NCBI GenBank assembly: GCA_902500825.1
Contig: CABVRX010000003.1
Coordinates: forward strand, 62,001-126,000
DNA: 64,000 nucleotides
Direction: 5' to 3'
DNA from: an uncultured Nitrospira sp.
GTDB taxonomy: Bacteria; Nitrospirota; Nitrospiria; Nitrospirales; Nitrospiraceae
The position numbers and the translations under genes were made by a program. Each line of letters starts with the position of its first letter. The stretch's first letter is position 1. Shown here piece after piece: positions 63,872 through 64,000 of the stretch. Below the pieces are notes generated by a model that saw only the letters and a program-made list of their open reading frames with translations, was not told where the DNA came from and did no database searches.

Positions 63872-64000
63872 TTAACTCTGGAACCCCCGTAGATTTCTCA
63901 ACCCTCCCACGCCCAGACCGACCAACGCAATGAGTCCAGCACCAAAGAGAAGCACTGCTGGAGGCAACGGCACAGCGGTCAGACTACTTATTTGTCCGTA
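63872..64000 (-). CDS. Partial PEP-CTERM-type sorted protein (C-terminus)
   Basis: Only the last 42 codons are in the window; the rest lies beyond 64000. The end reads TAVPLPPAVLLFGAGLIALVGLG followed by a short Arg-containing tail (LRNLRGFQS), then TAA. This is the PEP-CTERM pattern (a proline-rich motif, a hydrophobic helix and a basic end) that directs proteins to exosortase. Here the motif is VPLPPA rather than VPEP, a common variant. The exported protein itself is not visible. Confidence 0.75.
   Translation of the reverse strand, partial: YGQISSLTAVPLPPAVLLFGAGLIALVGLGVGGLRNLRGFQS

Overview
The window looks like chromosomal DNA of a Nitrospira-type bacterium (phylum Nitrospirota). This rests on the combination of a complete Pup-proteasome system outside the Actinobacteria, a SmbP-like metal-binding protein of the kind known from nitrifiers, PEP-CTERM and JDVT-CTERM-like sorting tails, a single-subunit proton pyrophosphatase and the overall gene style. 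The genus is inferred from gene content only. No tRNA, rRNA or CRISPR array was seen.

Layout. 1-3.2 kb: accessory genes (small hypothetical, methyltransferase, PQQ-type sugar dehydrogenase lipoprotein). 3.2-11.2 kb: hppA, a free-standing pup gene, recJ-rel, DUF192 protein, zinc ribbon and exported flavodoxin. 11.2-13.8 kb: bfd with a strong Fur-box promoter, and oligoendopeptidase F. 13.8-18.4 kb: a decayed gene, a broken I9 lipoprotein, a secreted subtilase with a sorting tail and its likely MrtJ-type intramembrane protease, all bounded by inverted 17-bp sequences. 18.4-25 kb: deaminase, TPR protein, histone-deacetylase-family enzyme, sulfurtransferase, smbP, nitrilase-family enzyme, yqgE and DUF3422. 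25.6-30 kb: a three-gene unit that resembles a quinone-cofactor (LodA/LodB-like) oxidase system. 30-43 kb: uvrA, small membrane proteins, a TolC-family protein, M28 peptidase, RRM protein, uvrB and DUF4321. 43.2-52 kb: housekeeping block ffh-rpsP-rimM-trmD-rplS-rnhB-yraN followed by ftsE-ftsX-envC-ctpA. 52.5-54.4 kb: thiS-thiG-thiE. 54.5-62.2 kb: proteasome operon arc-dop-prcB-prcA-pafA with an M23 peptidase and a small membrane protein. 62.3-64 kb: low-GC hypothetical, small hypothetical, and the C-terminus of a PEP-CTERM protein running off the window.

The most notable features are these. (1) pup, ending in Gly-Gly-Glu, lies about 49 kb from the operon that encodes the ligase, the Dop homologue, the ATPase and the 20S core, in its own promoter-terminator unit. 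(2) The LodA/LodB-like pair has an extra upstream gene. (3) A family of four 120-210 bp elements with about 16-bp terminal inverted repeats has one end at a TAA/TAG triplet, which in three copies is the stop codon of the neighbouring gene. (4) ThiS carries extra residues after its terminal glycines. (5) A subtilase with a sorting tail is translationally coupled to a CPBP-family protease.
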